A stretch of DNA of 64,000 nt from Pontiella desulfatans. GTDB lineage: Bacteria; Verrucomicrobiota; Kiritimatiellia; Kiritimatiellales; Pontiellaceae. The notes under the pieces are model-generated. The model was not told the DNA's origin. It ran no database searches and saw only the letters and a list, made by a program, of their open reading frames with translations. Positions 7,740 through 15,818 of the stretch are shown piece after piece. Positions within the stretch are counted from its first letter, which is position 1, and each line of letters starts with the position of its first letter. The DNA lies in contig NZ_CAAHFG010000002.1 of assembly GCF_900890425.1 (NCBI RefSeq), positions 744,001 to 808,000 on the forward strand, given 5' to 3'. Position numbers and translations under genes: made by a program.

Positions 7740-9499
7740 TGCCCACCAAAACACATATCCCCGGCAAAGACGCCGCGTTAGAAGATACCCTTGAAAAAGC
7801 GAGGGCGTTGCTGGACCAACACGGTTTTCCCGTCGATCTGGTTTCTAGCAAGCATCCAGTACAAAACTGCTGGTCGGTGCACCTGCGTTCGTCCGAGTGC
7901 CCGCAGGTCTACACCAATGGGAAAGGAAGCTCCGAATTAGCCAGCGAGGCCAGCGCAGTCCTTGAATTTTTTGAACGCCTTTCTACGAACCTTTTCTTCT
8001 TCGATTATTACCTCGGGGACGATGCCGCCGAAAAGGACTTCGTGTTCTACCCGACCGAAAAATGGTTTCCCATAGAAGCTCCGTCAACCATCCCGACCCA
8101 TCATCCCGATGGAACCGAGCTGCTCAACGCCACCCTCCGTTTGTTCTACAATTCTGCGGATGAACTGACTCCCGCCCAGCTGCTCGATAATAATACCGAC
8201 GATCCTGCCCGCGGAATTGCCGCCTTGCCCTTTGAGCACATCGGCACCGAAGAAACCGTCTATTTCCCCGTCAGCATTCTCACCAATCTCTATGTGAGCA
8301 ACGGCATGGCCGCCGGCAACACGCCCACCGAATGCCGCGCACAGGCGCTGGCCGAAATTCTGGAGCGGTACGTGAAAAACAATGTGATCGCCATGGGACT
8401 ATGCCTGCCCACCGTGCCGCAAAACATACTCGACCGTTATCCCCGCATACAAAAAGACATCGAAGAGCTCAAGGCACACGGCTTCCCTGTTCTGGTTAAA
8501 GACGCGTCCATGGGCGGTCAATTCCCGGTCATCTGCGTTTTGCTCATAAATCCTGAAAACGGCGGATGCTATGCCTCTTTCGGAGCAAGTTGCCGCTTTG
8601 AGGTCGCGCTCGAACGCACCGTCACCGAACTCCTGCAGGGAAGAAGTCTCGACCAGCTCGATATTTTCAACCGGCCATCGCACGACCTCGAGATCGTTGC
8701 CGACGAGCTGAACCTGGAAAGTCACTTCATCGACTCCGATGGACTTCTATCCTGGAAAATGTTCGGCGACCAACCCGACTTCGAATTCAACGACTGGAAT
8801 TTTGAGGGCAGCACCGCCGAGGAATACGACCATTTAAAAGCTATCGTCAGCAAATCAGGGCATAAAGCCTATTGCGCGGAATATCTGCATTGCGGCATCT
8901 ACACCTGCCGCATCATTATTCCCGGCATGTCGGATATCTATACGCCCGACGATCTGATCTGGAGCAATAAAAATGCCGGGGCCTCCCTGCGACCGCAGCT
9001 GCTCAAGCTGAATCAAATGTCCGTCGACGAATTAAACGTCTTCGCGAACCATCTAAGCGAACTCGGACTGAGTGATCTGCAACCCGTCTCCGACACCATC
9101 GGCGTCCTCTTCGAAGAAGGCACGGTGTGGCACACGTTGCGTATCGGCGAACTCAAAGGCATGCTCGCGCTCGCAACCGGGAATCTCGAAGAAGCCGCGC
9201 AGTGGTGCGGCTGGCTTCAGCACTTTGAGTTTAGTCCGCCTGCCCGGAAAAAACTGTACCGCGCCATTCATGAGTTGATCGACTTTGGATTGTCGGAAGA
9301 AGGAACCGACCGGTACGACGCATCGCTCAGCCTCTTTTTTGAAAAGAAGACCCTGGCTGATGCCAAAGAAATCGTTGCGGGAAAACAAACCTTTCACGGC
9401 CTGACCTTTTCCGGGCACTGGGAAAACATCTCTGCTAGTCATCAAACGCTGATCAGCATGTACCGTCGCCTTCATCCGCTCAAGGCAGTCTCTCTTTAG
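7739..9499 (+). CDS. ycaO: YcaO-domain protein (E. coli YcaO-like, full length)
   Basis: The protein has 586 residues, about the length of E. coli YcaO. It carries the ATP-binding YcaO core: SSELASEASAVLEFFERLST at about 62, TECRAQALAEILERYV at about 200, and FGASCRFEVALERTVTELLQ near 280. A helical C-terminal region follows. YcaO enzymes activate backbone amides with ATP; E. coli YcaO assists RimO in methylthiolating ribosomal protein S12. The start is fixed by AGGAGA upstream and a one-base overlap (TAATG) with the racemase-like gene. Co-transcription with racemase-like and DUF1611 genes is unexpected for a pure S12 role. The C-terminus lacks the Pro-rich tail of azoline-forming YcaOs. Confidence 0.85.
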   Translation: MPTKTHIPGKDAALEDTLEKARALLDQHGFPVDLVSSKHPVQNCWSVHLRSSECPQVYTNGKGSSELASEASAVLEFFERLSTNLFFFDYYLGDDAAEKDFVFYPTEKWFPIEAPSTIPTHHPDGTELLNATLRLFYNSADELTPAQLLDNNTDDPARGIAALPFEHIGTEETVYFPVSILTNLYVSNGMAAGNTPTECRAQALAEILERYVKNNVIAMGLCLPTVPQNILDRYPRIQKDIEELKAHGFPVLVKDASMGGQFPVICVLLINPENGGCYASFGASCRFEVALERTVTELLQGRSLDQLDIFNRPSHDLEIVADELNLESHFIDSDGLLSWKMFGDQPDFEFNDWNFEGSTAEEYDHLKAIVSKSGHKAYCAEYLHCGIYTCRIIIPGMSDIYTPDDLIWSNKNAGASLRPQLLKLNQMSVDELNVFANHLSELGLSDLQPVSDTIGVLFEEGTVWHTLRIGELKGMLALATGNLEEAAQWCGWLQHFEFSPPARKKLYRAIHELIDFGLSEEGTDRYDASLSLFFEKKTLADAKEIVAGKQTFHGLTFSGHWENISASHQTLISMYRRLHPLKAVSL

Positions 9500-9667
9500 T
9501 TCCTCTCTGTTCAGTAGAAGATTTGGCGGGATCGTGGTCGGGATTGGGGCGGGGGAGCTGGGCACCGATTTCCGCGAGATACTTTTCACGCCGCTCCTTC
9601 AACTCGGCGGTTTTTTCGGGCAACTGTTTTGAGAGGTCGTTGCGTTCACCCCGGGGAAGCTGTGTCA
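9480..9667 (-). pseudogene. C-terminal relic of a type I sulfatase
   Basis: The minus strand reads LTQLPRGERNDLSKQLPEKT, then AELKERREKYLAEIGAQLPRPNPDHDPAK, and ends at a TGA (9480-9482). This is the usual sulfatase C-terminal pattern, in which a 'NDL...PEK' helix is followed by a PNPDYDPAK tail. It has no start: it abuts the end of the AbiEii-like gene, and its 3' end overlaps the YcaO stop. It may be the 3' half of the sulfatase whose 5' half lies at 11482-11922, split by the AbiE insertion, or an unrelated copy. Confidence 0.65.
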
Positions 9668-10468
9668 GGGGCGGGAGAGAAGCGAAAGATAATGTTCGGC
9701 GGTCATGAGTTCGGCTTCCTTCGGTCGTTCGAGGAAGGGGTGCACATCGGCGGAGATTTTCAAATAATCAAGCTCCCTCACTTTGGCCTCCAGCAGGGAG
9801 CGCCAGTCTAGGGCATTGAAGGTGCCCGCTCCCTGGGTTTGGTCGAGGGCGTTTTGCAGCAGCACCATGTTGGGTTCCAGTGGTGGGCGCTTTCCGAGAT
9901 ACCAGAGCAGGTCATACCAGTCGCGGCCTTTTTGGTATTTGCGTGTGAGCAGTGCATGGGTTTTCCCGGCCATGAGCGAAGGCAGGCTGTGGTATTGGAG
10001 CGCAAAGACCAGATGCCGGTTGATGATGGTTTTTGTGCATTCGGCTCCGGCGGGGGGGCGGGTGTCGATCTTCAGCTTGATTGACAGCTTCTGGTCGGCC
10101 ATGGCCACCAGTCCGGTCTCCTTCAGGATGCCGCCAACCTTGATCCATGCCGCGTGGACGGTCTTGCGGTCGTTCCAGTTGATGGAAACATCGAAGCCCG
10201 CGAGCATCATGTCGTTCTTGAGCTTCTTCATCCATTTCAGCGGAAGATAGGCTTCGGGGTTTTCGAGGGAAAAATCGAGGTCTTCCGAAAAGCGGGGAAG
10301 GTTGAAGGCGAACCGCAACGCGGTTCCGCCAACGAAGGAGAGTGACAGGAAGGCTTCGCTTTCATGCAGGGAACGCAATGCGAAGGCCTGGAGATATTCC
10401 CGCAACACATTCAGCTTTTCGGCTGGACTGGTGGCCGATGCGGCGATCGCGATGGCTTGCTCCTTCAT
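9665..10468 (-). CDS. abiEii: AbiEii/AbiGii-family nucleotidyltransferase toxin
   Basis: The protein has 267 residues. The nucleotidyltransferase signature is visible as FVGGTALRF followed by RFSEDLDFSLEN, with the paired acidic residues (DLD). KYQKGRDWYDLLWYL in the C-terminal half is also typical of the AbiEii family. These toxins act on nucleotides or tRNA and are held in check by the AbiEi partner. The start overlaps the stop of the AbiEi gene (ATGA), giving the standard antitoxin-first order. The gene ends against a sulfatase tail relic. Confidence 0.85.
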   Translation of the reverse strand: MKEQAIAIAASATSPAEKLNVLREYLQAFALRSLHESEAFLSLSFVGGTALRFAFNLPRFSEDLDFSLENPEAYLPLKWMKKLKNDMMLAGFDVSINWNDRKTVHAAWIKVGGILKETGLVAMADQKLSIKLKIDTRPPAGAECTKTIINRHLVFALQYHSLPSLMAGKTHALLTRKYQKGRDWYDLLWYLGKRPPLEPNMVLLQNALDQTQGAGTFNALDWRSLLEAKVRELDYLKISADVHPFLERPKEAELMTAEHYLSLLSRP

Positions 10469-11106
10469 AGTTCCACTGTTCCTTCCTGTTCAGTCCGGGC
10501 GAGTTCATTCCAGAGTTCAACCGTCCGCAAAAGGCGCGGGGAGTTGAAGCGGTTGGCATATTCGGCCAACCGCTCCGGTTCGACGGCCTCAAAGTTTTGA
10601 AAGCGCATCTCCCGCATGCGATCCATGCTCCATGTGCCCCGGTTCAGGTGCCATAGATCCAGCAACGCTTTTTCCGGGGATGCCAACAGAATCTGTTCGT
10701 TGCCCAGTTTGACCGATTCATAGCCAAAGAAGGCGGGTTGTTTGATATTGAAATAGGCAAAGGTGCCGAAGGCGTTGTTGAACGTGCGCGGAACACGCGT
10801 GGCGATGGCGGTGTAGGTGGCGGTTTTTTCAGGAATCAAGCCGTAGAAGGAGAGAGCCCATTGCAGGCTGAGGTAGGACGGCGTATAGAGCCGATTGGAA
10901 AGCACGGCGGGATCAATCGCAATCCGCCGGTAGGGTTCGGCAATGGCATACATTCCACGTCTCAGGGGAATCAGTCGCCCTGCCTTGCGCCATTGGTACA
11001 ACCGCGAGCGTAGGGTTTCCCTGCTTTCTCCCGAAAGCTGGGCCACCATTGCAAAATCAAAGCAGCTTTGGTCTCCAACCATGAAAAGTAGATCATCAAA
11101 TCTCAT
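10465..11106 (-). CDS. abiEi: AbiEi-type antitoxin and autoregulator
   Basis: The protein has 213 residues with an N-terminal winged helix-turn-helix (SGESRETLRSRLYQWRKAGR) and the line LIPLRRGMYAIAEPY that marks AbiEi antitoxins. A C-terminal domain follows, with the typical SPEKALLDLW. AbiEi proteins neutralise AbiEii and repress their own promoter by binding inverted repeats. The start at 11106 is chosen because the protein homology begins there and longer in-frame extensions run through the promoter and repeats. No Shine-Dalgarno precedes it, and the predicted transcript begins at or just before the ATG. Confidence 0.85.
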   Translation of the reverse strand: MRFDDLLFMVGDQSCFDFAMVAQLSGESRETLRSRLYQWRKAGRLIPLRRGMYAIAEPYRRIAIDPAVLSNRLYTPSYLSLQWALSFYGLIPEKTATYTAIATRVPRTFNNAFGTFAYFNIKQPAFFGYESVKLGNEQILLASPEKALLDLWHLNRGTWSMDRMREMRFQNFEAVEPERLAEYANRFNSPRLLRTVELWNELARTEQEGTVEL

Positions 11107-11113
11107 ATCCGTT

Positions 11114-11141
11114 AATGTATGAAAACATACATCAATGTAAA
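11114..11141 (-). promoter_or_regulatory. AbiE promoter with palindromic operator
   Basis: On the minus strand TTTACA (11136-11141) and TACATT (11114-11119) are spaced by 16 bp and could be the -35 and -10 boxes. A 7-bp inverted repeat, ATGTATG-AAAA-CATACAT (11115-11132), fills the spacer and overlaps the -10. That is where an autorepressor would block polymerase. The implied start of transcription (about 11107) almost coincides with the start codon, so the mRNA may be leaderless. Confidence 0.55.
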
Positions 11142-11253
11142 TGAAAAAACGGGGCGGATTGGGGCGGCTACCGTAGCAGGTTTTTCGAGTGCTTTGGGTG
11201 TGAAGCCATCCAGGAGCTTGCGACAGAGAACCGGGCGATACGGAAAACGTACC

Positions 11254-11270
11254 GCAGGCCGCTGGCCTGC
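11254..11270. repeat. Copy of the 'GTACCGCAGGC' palindromic repeat
   Basis: The hairpin GCAGGCC-GCT-GGCCTGC is preceded by GTACC and followed by CCCG. The same frame recurs at 52549, 60503 and 60700 with GCAGGCG/CGCCTGC arms, so both sides of the stem change together. Confidence 0.65.
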
Positions 11271-11318
11271 CCCGTCGTTTGGCCATTCCAATGGGAAACA
11301 TCCTTGAGTTAGTGCCAT

Positions 11319-11465
11319 TAGAGCATTTCACAAATGAAATGCCGCAACCCGATGGCGGACCGGTTCCACCCGGTCTTCCGTTCGAGCGGGTTCTGTCGAG
11401 GTGACGCGAAGCGAGGCCACTGCCTCACCTCGACCATTACGGCATCTCAATTGTTCAATGCTCTA
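11319..11465. repeat. MITE-like palindromic element
   Basis: The ends are a perfect 9-bp inverted repeat: TAGAGCATT at 11319 and AATGCTCTA at 11457. Inside lies a second 10-bp inverted repeat, GTCGAGGTGA and TCACCTCGAC (about 11396-11436), and a GGTTCCACCC motif shared with repeats near 17 and 47 kb. It codes for nothing. With the hairpin at 11254 it fills the gap between the AbiE promoter and the sulfatase relic. Confidence 0.5.
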
Positions 11466-11481
11466 GCGCGTCGTGCAGGCT

Positions 11482-11922
11482 TTACTGCTTCTTTCGTTTT
11501 CCTTTTTCCCGACTCTTGCCGTAGCCCACGGTTTTGAGCATTTCGGCGATGGTGGTTTCGCCCGCCGGAAGGTTCTTGATGATGGAGGGCGGGATCAGCG
11601 GAAAGTTGTCCGCCGCCGTCACGGGGCTTGAGGCCTTGGTCCAGCGCAGTGCCGCCGGACTCTTGCCGGTCTGCAGGCTGATGCGGGTCGGCGAGCAGAC
11701 GGGCGCGGGCGCATAGGCCGCGGAAAAGACCATGCCTTGGGCGGCCAGCTTTTCAAGGTTGGGCGTTTCGATGAAGGCGCTTTTCGAATTCGGCAGTTCC
11801 GGATGCATCTGCACCGAGGTTTCCGTCCAGTCCTGGTCGTCGGAAAGGATGAAGACCACGTTCGGTTGCTCCGCGAAAATGCGAGTGGGACACAACAGCG
11901 CAAGAATCAGGAGGGCCTTTAT
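11482..11922 (-). pseudogene. N-terminal relic of a formylglycine-type sulfatase
   Basis: The frame encodes a sulfatase N-terminus: a signal peptide (KALLILALLCPTRIFA), PNVVFILSDDQDW with the metal-binding Asp pair, and the modification motif CSPTR in VCSPTRISLQTGKS. It should continue into the HFGKWHLG region after MLKTVGYG. Instead it jumps to a short basic tail and a stop at 11482, so about three quarters of the gene is deleted. The natural start position reads ATA (11922-11920) rather than ATG. It overlaps the stop of the SUMF1-domain gene by four bases, as a coupled gene would. Confidence 0.75.
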
Positions 11923-14276
11923 TTTCGGCCTCCCTTGCCTTTGGGCGCCGCATCCACTTCCTGTTGCGAAAGCGTTCCACTTCCATCCTTGTCGATTTGC
12001 CCAAACTTTTGCTTTGCGCGGGACGCGTCCACCGAGCCTTTTTTCTTTTTCTCCAGCTCGACAAATTCATCGAATGAAACGGTGCCGTCTTTGTTGGCGT
12101 CCATTTCGGCAAAGCGGTTCCCTCCGCCTTGTTGAGGGCGTGACGATTGAGGCGCGAGGCGTGATTCGTCCTGTGAGTCGACTTTGCCATCTTTGTTTTT
12201 GTCGGACTTGTCGAACAACTTGGCGGTTTCCCCCATCATTTCCATTTCGGTGATGGTGCCATCGCCATTGCTGTCGAGCTCTTCGGCATGCAGTTTGATG
12301 AATCCCCCCATGGCCGACTTGGCCATGCCTTTTCTTTTTAGTTCCGCCTCGGCCAGCTCCCCGTCCTTGTTTTTGTCGTAAAGCTTGAAGGCCTTTTCCG
12401 CTTCATCGAGCATTTCCTTGCGCGCCACGGCACCGTCGCCATCCACATCCAACTCATCGGCGTGTTCGAGCAGCCACGGTTTTTCGGGGCGCTCCTGCGG
12501 GCGCTTCGCTTCTGTTTTCTGTCGCCTGCCTTCGGACTCCAGACTCCTGACTCCTGCTCCCGAAGCATTCATTTCGACGGCGCAAAGGTGGGTGCGGGCG
12601 GTGATGAACAGGGTGCGGTTGCCTTTGCCGCCGAAGGTGACGTTGGTGGGGCGGGCCGGGGTTTTGATCTCGCCGATGGGTTTGCCGTTGGGATTGAAAA
12701 TTAGAACCGATTCCTGTGTGGCGTAGATATTGCCGGCGGCATCGATCGTCATGCCATCGCTGGCGGCGCCGGCGAAAAAGGTTTTTCCGGCCAGCGTGCC
12801 ATCGGGGTTGATGGCATATTTCCAAATCTTTCCACCGCCATGGTCGGCGACATAGAGGGTCTTGCCATCGGGGGTGCCGATGATGCCGTTGGGGCGGGTG
12901 AAGTCGGCAACGACGCGGATAACCTTCGAGCGGTCGGGCAGGATGTAGTAGACGTGTTCGCCGTCCTTTCTCTTTGGGGTGCGGCCATAGATGGGGTCGG
13001 AAAAATAGACGCCGCCCTTGGGGTCGATCCATAGGTCGTTGGGTTTGTTGAATCCTTCTGCCAGCACCGTTTCCCCATTCAGCGTCACACTGCCGTTTGC
13101 CCCTTCGCAGGCGAGCAGGTTGCCGTCGGCATCAAAGAACAATCCGTTGGCTCCGCCCGAGTTTTCCCTGAACACCTCGATCTTGCCGGCCGCGTCCATG
13201 CGGTAGATCCGGTTGGCGCGAATGTCCGTAAAGAAGAGGTTGCCGTTGCCATCGGAAGCGGGGCCTTCCGTGAACTGGAAACCGTCGCCCAGGATGTTCA
13301 GCTCCCCCGCGATCAACGGAACGTCGGCGGCGTTGCGGGCGATCCGCAGGCCAATGTGGTAGTAGGGGTGGTTCGGATCCTGCGGGCCGCGGAAATAGCC
13401 GGGGTTGCGGTTGGAGACGCGCGAGTGGCCCCATTCGCCGTTGAACCAGTTGCCGCTGCGCAGGACGTGGTAGTCCTTGCCATCGGGCATGGGCTTCGCG
13501 GTGTCCGGATCGGCGGAGCTTTGCGAGTAGAGGTCGTTGCACCATTCCCAAACGTTGCCGGCCATGTCGTGGAGCCCGTAGCCGTTGGAACCGTCGAGGG
13601 TTTGATAGCCGTCGTGCTTCGATCCATCGTAGTAGCCGACCGGGGTGGTGTGGGGAAGGTCGCCCTTTTCAAAGGGATCGCCGGACTTGGGCCAGTTGGC
13701 GCGGGCGGGATTATCGTCGTCGCCCCACGGAAAGATGCGATAGGGGCTGTACAATCCCCCTCGGCCGGCGAATTCCCACTCCTCCTCGGTCGGTAGGCGG
13801 TAACCGTTTTTCGTGAAATCATGGTTCCAGTTCTTGGAATAGCAGGGCTCCAGTTTTTCCTGGAGGCTCAGCCAGTTGCAATAGGCCGCCGCGCCCTCCC
13901 AGCGGATGCCCGTTGCGGGATGCTTTTCCTTCCCGTAGAGCACGCCGAACCTTTTGCCGTCGTAACCGAAGCGGCTGTATTCGCAACCTCCACGCGTGTC
14001 GCACAGCAGGGTGCCGATCGCATAGACGAAGCCGTCCTTAACCTGCACCGGGGCGCTGTTGAGAAACTCGACGTACTCCGCATTGGTCAGTTCATACGTG
14101 CCCATGAAAAAGGGCTTGAGCGTGACCGTCCGTATCGGCAGCTCGTCGTTGCGGTGTTCGCGCCCGCCAAGATCGTGGTGGTCGCCCATGTCGAACGAGC
14201 CGCCGGGAATCAACCTGGTTTCGGGCGCGGCCAGTGCACCGGATGCAATCAGTAGGGTCGGTATAAGTGTTTTCAT
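11919..14276 (-). CDS. Secreted SUMF1 / SMP-30 propeller / EF-hand fusion protein
   Basis: The protein has 785 residues and a signal peptide. About residues 20-300 form an FGE-sulfatase (SUMF1) domain: RLIPGGSFDMGDHH, NGYRLPTEEEWEFAGRGG, GYGLHDMAGNVWEW and HIGLRIARN. Residues of about 310-570 form an SMP-30/gluconolactonase propeller (FTEGPASDGNGNLFFTDI, NKPNDLWIDPKGGVYFSDP, FTRPNGIIGTPDGKTLYVAD). The last 180 residues hold six EF-hand loops, for example DVDGDGAVARKE and DKDGSGTLSQQE. AAGGAG lies ten bases before the ATG. Whether the SUMF1 part makes formylglycine is doubtful: many such secreted domains serve other roles. A sulfatase relic overlaps its stop. Confidence 0.85.
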   Translation of the reverse strand: MKTLIPTLLIASGALAAPETRLIPGGSFDMGDHHDLGGREHRNDELPIRTVTLKPFFMGTYELTNAEYVEFLNSAPVQVKDGFVYAIGTLLCDTRGGCEYSRFGYDGKRFGVLYGKEKHPATGIRWEGAAAYCNWLSLQEKLEPCYSKNWNHDFTKNGYRLPTEEEWEFAGRGGLYSPYRIFPWGDDDNPARANWPKSGDPFEKGDLPHTTPVGYYDGSKHDGYQTLDGSNGYGLHDMAGNVWEWCNDLYSQSSADPDTAKPMPDGKDYHVLRSGNWFNGEWGHSRVSNRNPGYFRGPQDPNHPYYHIGLRIARNAADVPLIAGELNILGDGFQFTEGPASDGNGNLFFTDIRANRIYRMDAAGKIEVFRENSGGANGLFFDADGNLLACEGANGSVTLNGETVLAEGFNKPNDLWIDPKGGVYFSDPIYGRTPKRKDGEHVYYILPDRSKVIRVVADFTRPNGIIGTPDGKTLYVADHGGGKIWKYAINPDGTLAGKTFFAGAASDGMTIDAAGNIYATQESVLIFNPNGKPIGEIKTPARPTNVTFGGKGNRTLFITARTHLCAVEMNASGAGVRSLESEGRRQKTEAKRPQERPEKPWLLEHADELDVDGDGAVARKEMLDEAEKAFKLYDKNKDGELAEAELKRKGMAKSAMGGFIKLHAEELDSNGDGTITEMEMMGETAKLFDKSDKNKDGKVDSQDESRLAPQSSRPQQGGGNRFAEMDANKDGTVSFDEFVELEKKKKGSVDASRAKQKFGQIDKDGSGTLSQQEVDAAPKGKGGRK

Positions 14277-14320
14277 GCTGCTCCTTATCAATTGGTTCAA
14301 CAAGATAACGTTGGCGCACC

Positions 14321-14340
14321 AAAAAGCCGACGGCTTATTG
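14321..14340 (-). terminator. Possible terminator after the histidine kinase
   Basis: On the minus strand AAGCC-GTC-GGCTT is followed by a T run just past the kinase stop codon. The stem is only about five pairs, so this is a weak candidate. Confidence 0.35.
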
Positions 14341-15774
14341 ATTACGGTTCGGTAATTTAAGGCTAAAAGTCGTTTCCCTCCCGGCGGGGTTCAACAGCTC
14401 CAGCGTTCCGCCGTGGGCGTGGGCGATTTCGCGGGCGAGGCTGAGGCCGAGGCCGGTGCCGTCGGTCTTGCGGCTGTGGGCCTTGTCGGTGCGGTAGAAG
14501 CGTTCAAAAATCCGATCGTTGTCTTCTTCGGGAATCCCTTGGCCGCGATTGGAAATGGTGAACTCAACCTGCTCGCCGGCAGTCAACGACAACGTGATCG
14601 GCGATTCGCCCTCGCTGAACTTGACGGCGTTGCTGGCCAGGTTCTGGATCACCTGTTCAATCAATTCCTCGTCCGCTTCAATGTTTACGTTGGGTTGAAC
14701 GTCCGCCGCCACTTCGAGCTCCGGATTGAGGATGCCGATGTCTTCGACGAGGTTTTCGATCATCTGGCTAAAGTCGATGGTGGCCGCGTTTAGCGGCAGC
14801 CGGCCGGAGTCGGCCTGGGCGAGCAGGAGCAGTTTGCGGATGATCGTCTTGAGCCGCTGCACTTCATCCAGCGCTTCCTTGTAGGTGCGCTGGTCGCCGG
14901 AGCCGTCTGGCGCGGATTGCAGGGCGGCTTCGAGCTGGCCTTGCAGGATGGTGAGCGGTGTCTTGAGCTCGTGCGCGGCATCGGCGCTGAAGCGCACCGC
15001 CTGCTGGAAGCTGGCTTCGAGCCGTCCAAGCATTTCGTTGATGAGGTCGATCAGTTGCCGGAATTCATGGTCGGCACGGGTGGCCGGAATACGTTCGTCG
15101 AGATGCAGGGCACTCACTTTTCGCGCGGTGCGGGCGATGGCATTCACCGGGCGCAGGGCGAGCTGGGCCAGCAACCAGCCTCCGCCGATCATCAGCAGCA
15201 GCGCAACCGGAACGGCCAGCAGCAGTGCGTTGCGGAAGCGGGCGATCTCGGCGTTCAGCGGCTCCAGGCTGATGCCAAGCTGTGCAGTGATTTCCGCGTT
15301 GCCTACGGTCATGATGCGCCAGCTGTTGATGGTGATGAACCGGGCCTCGCTGAGCGGGAGCACGGTGGGCGGGGGACGATCGCTTTTACGCTGCCGGCCT
15401 GTGCGCTGTTTTTCGGACGGCACTTCGGCCGGCGGGGCTTTGGGAGCGGATGGCAGTACGGCTCCAACCAGTTCTTTTTCCCATTGCGCCGATTCAAAAA
15501 GAGGCTGGTTCTTTTTGTCGCTGACGCGCAGCAGAAACTGCTTGTCGGCGGCATCGCCAAAGAATCCGGTGAGCGAATCGTTGAAGCGGTTCCAATGGTT
15601 GGACGGCTGCGATTTACCCATGTCCGCATCCACCAGCGCGCGCAGCTCCCGATCGATGCGGTCGATCCCGATCCGGTAGGACATCTGGATGAAGAACAGC
15701 CCGAAGCCCGTCAGCAAAGCACCGGACAGCAGCACGCTGAACAGGGCAATCTTAAGTTTGAACGATCGGATCAT
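14335..15774 (-). CDS. OmpR-partner sensor histidine kinase
   Basis: The protein has 479 residues. A first transmembrane helix (about 7-30) and a second (about 182-208, NALLLAVPVALLLMIGGGWL) enclose a periplasmic sensor region of about 150 residues containing a Pro/Lys-rich stretch. A HAMP domain follows, then the H-box SADAAHELKTPLTI with the phosphorylated His, the N-box QNLASNAVKF, and the G-box GTGLGLSLARE. The order matches CusS-like kinases. It follows the response regulator by 44 bp, in the same operon. A copy of the putative regulator box lies inside its last codons, upstream of the SUMF1 gene. The signal is unknown. Confidence 0.9.
   Translation of the reverse strand: MIRSFKLKIALFSVLLSGALLTGFGLFFIQMSYRIGIDRIDRELRALVDADMGKSQPSNHWNRFNDSLTGFFGDAADKQFLLRVSDKKNQPLFESAQWEKELVGAVLPSAPKAPPAEVPSEKQRTGRQRKSDRPPPTVLPLSEARFITINSWRIMTVGNAEITAQLGISLEPLNAEIARFRNALLLAVPVALLLMIGGGWLLAQLALRPVNAIARTARKVSALHLDERIPATRADHEFRQLIDLINEMLGRLEASFQQAVRFSADAAHELKTPLTILQGQLEAALQSAPDGSGDQRTYKEALDEVQRLKTIIRKLLLLAQADSGRLPLNAATIDFSQMIENLVEDIGILNPELEVAADVQPNVNIEADEELIEQVIQNLASNAVKFSEGESPITLSLTAGEQVEFTISNRGQGIPEEDNDRIFERFYRTDKAHSRKTDGTGLGLSLAREIAHAHGGTLELLNPAGRETTFSLKLPNRNQ
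14341..14356. promoter_or_regulatory. Candidate response-regulator box 2
   Basis: ATTACGGTTCGGTAAT overlaps the 3' end of the kinase gene and lies 65 bp upstream of the SUMF1-fusion start codon. That is the same distance as box 1 has from its gene. It matches box 3 at 15 of 16 positions. Confidence 0.5.
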
Positions 15775-15818
15775 TGTTTAGTGTATTCCGTGGTTCCTTG
15801 GTTTTCACGTCTCACGCA

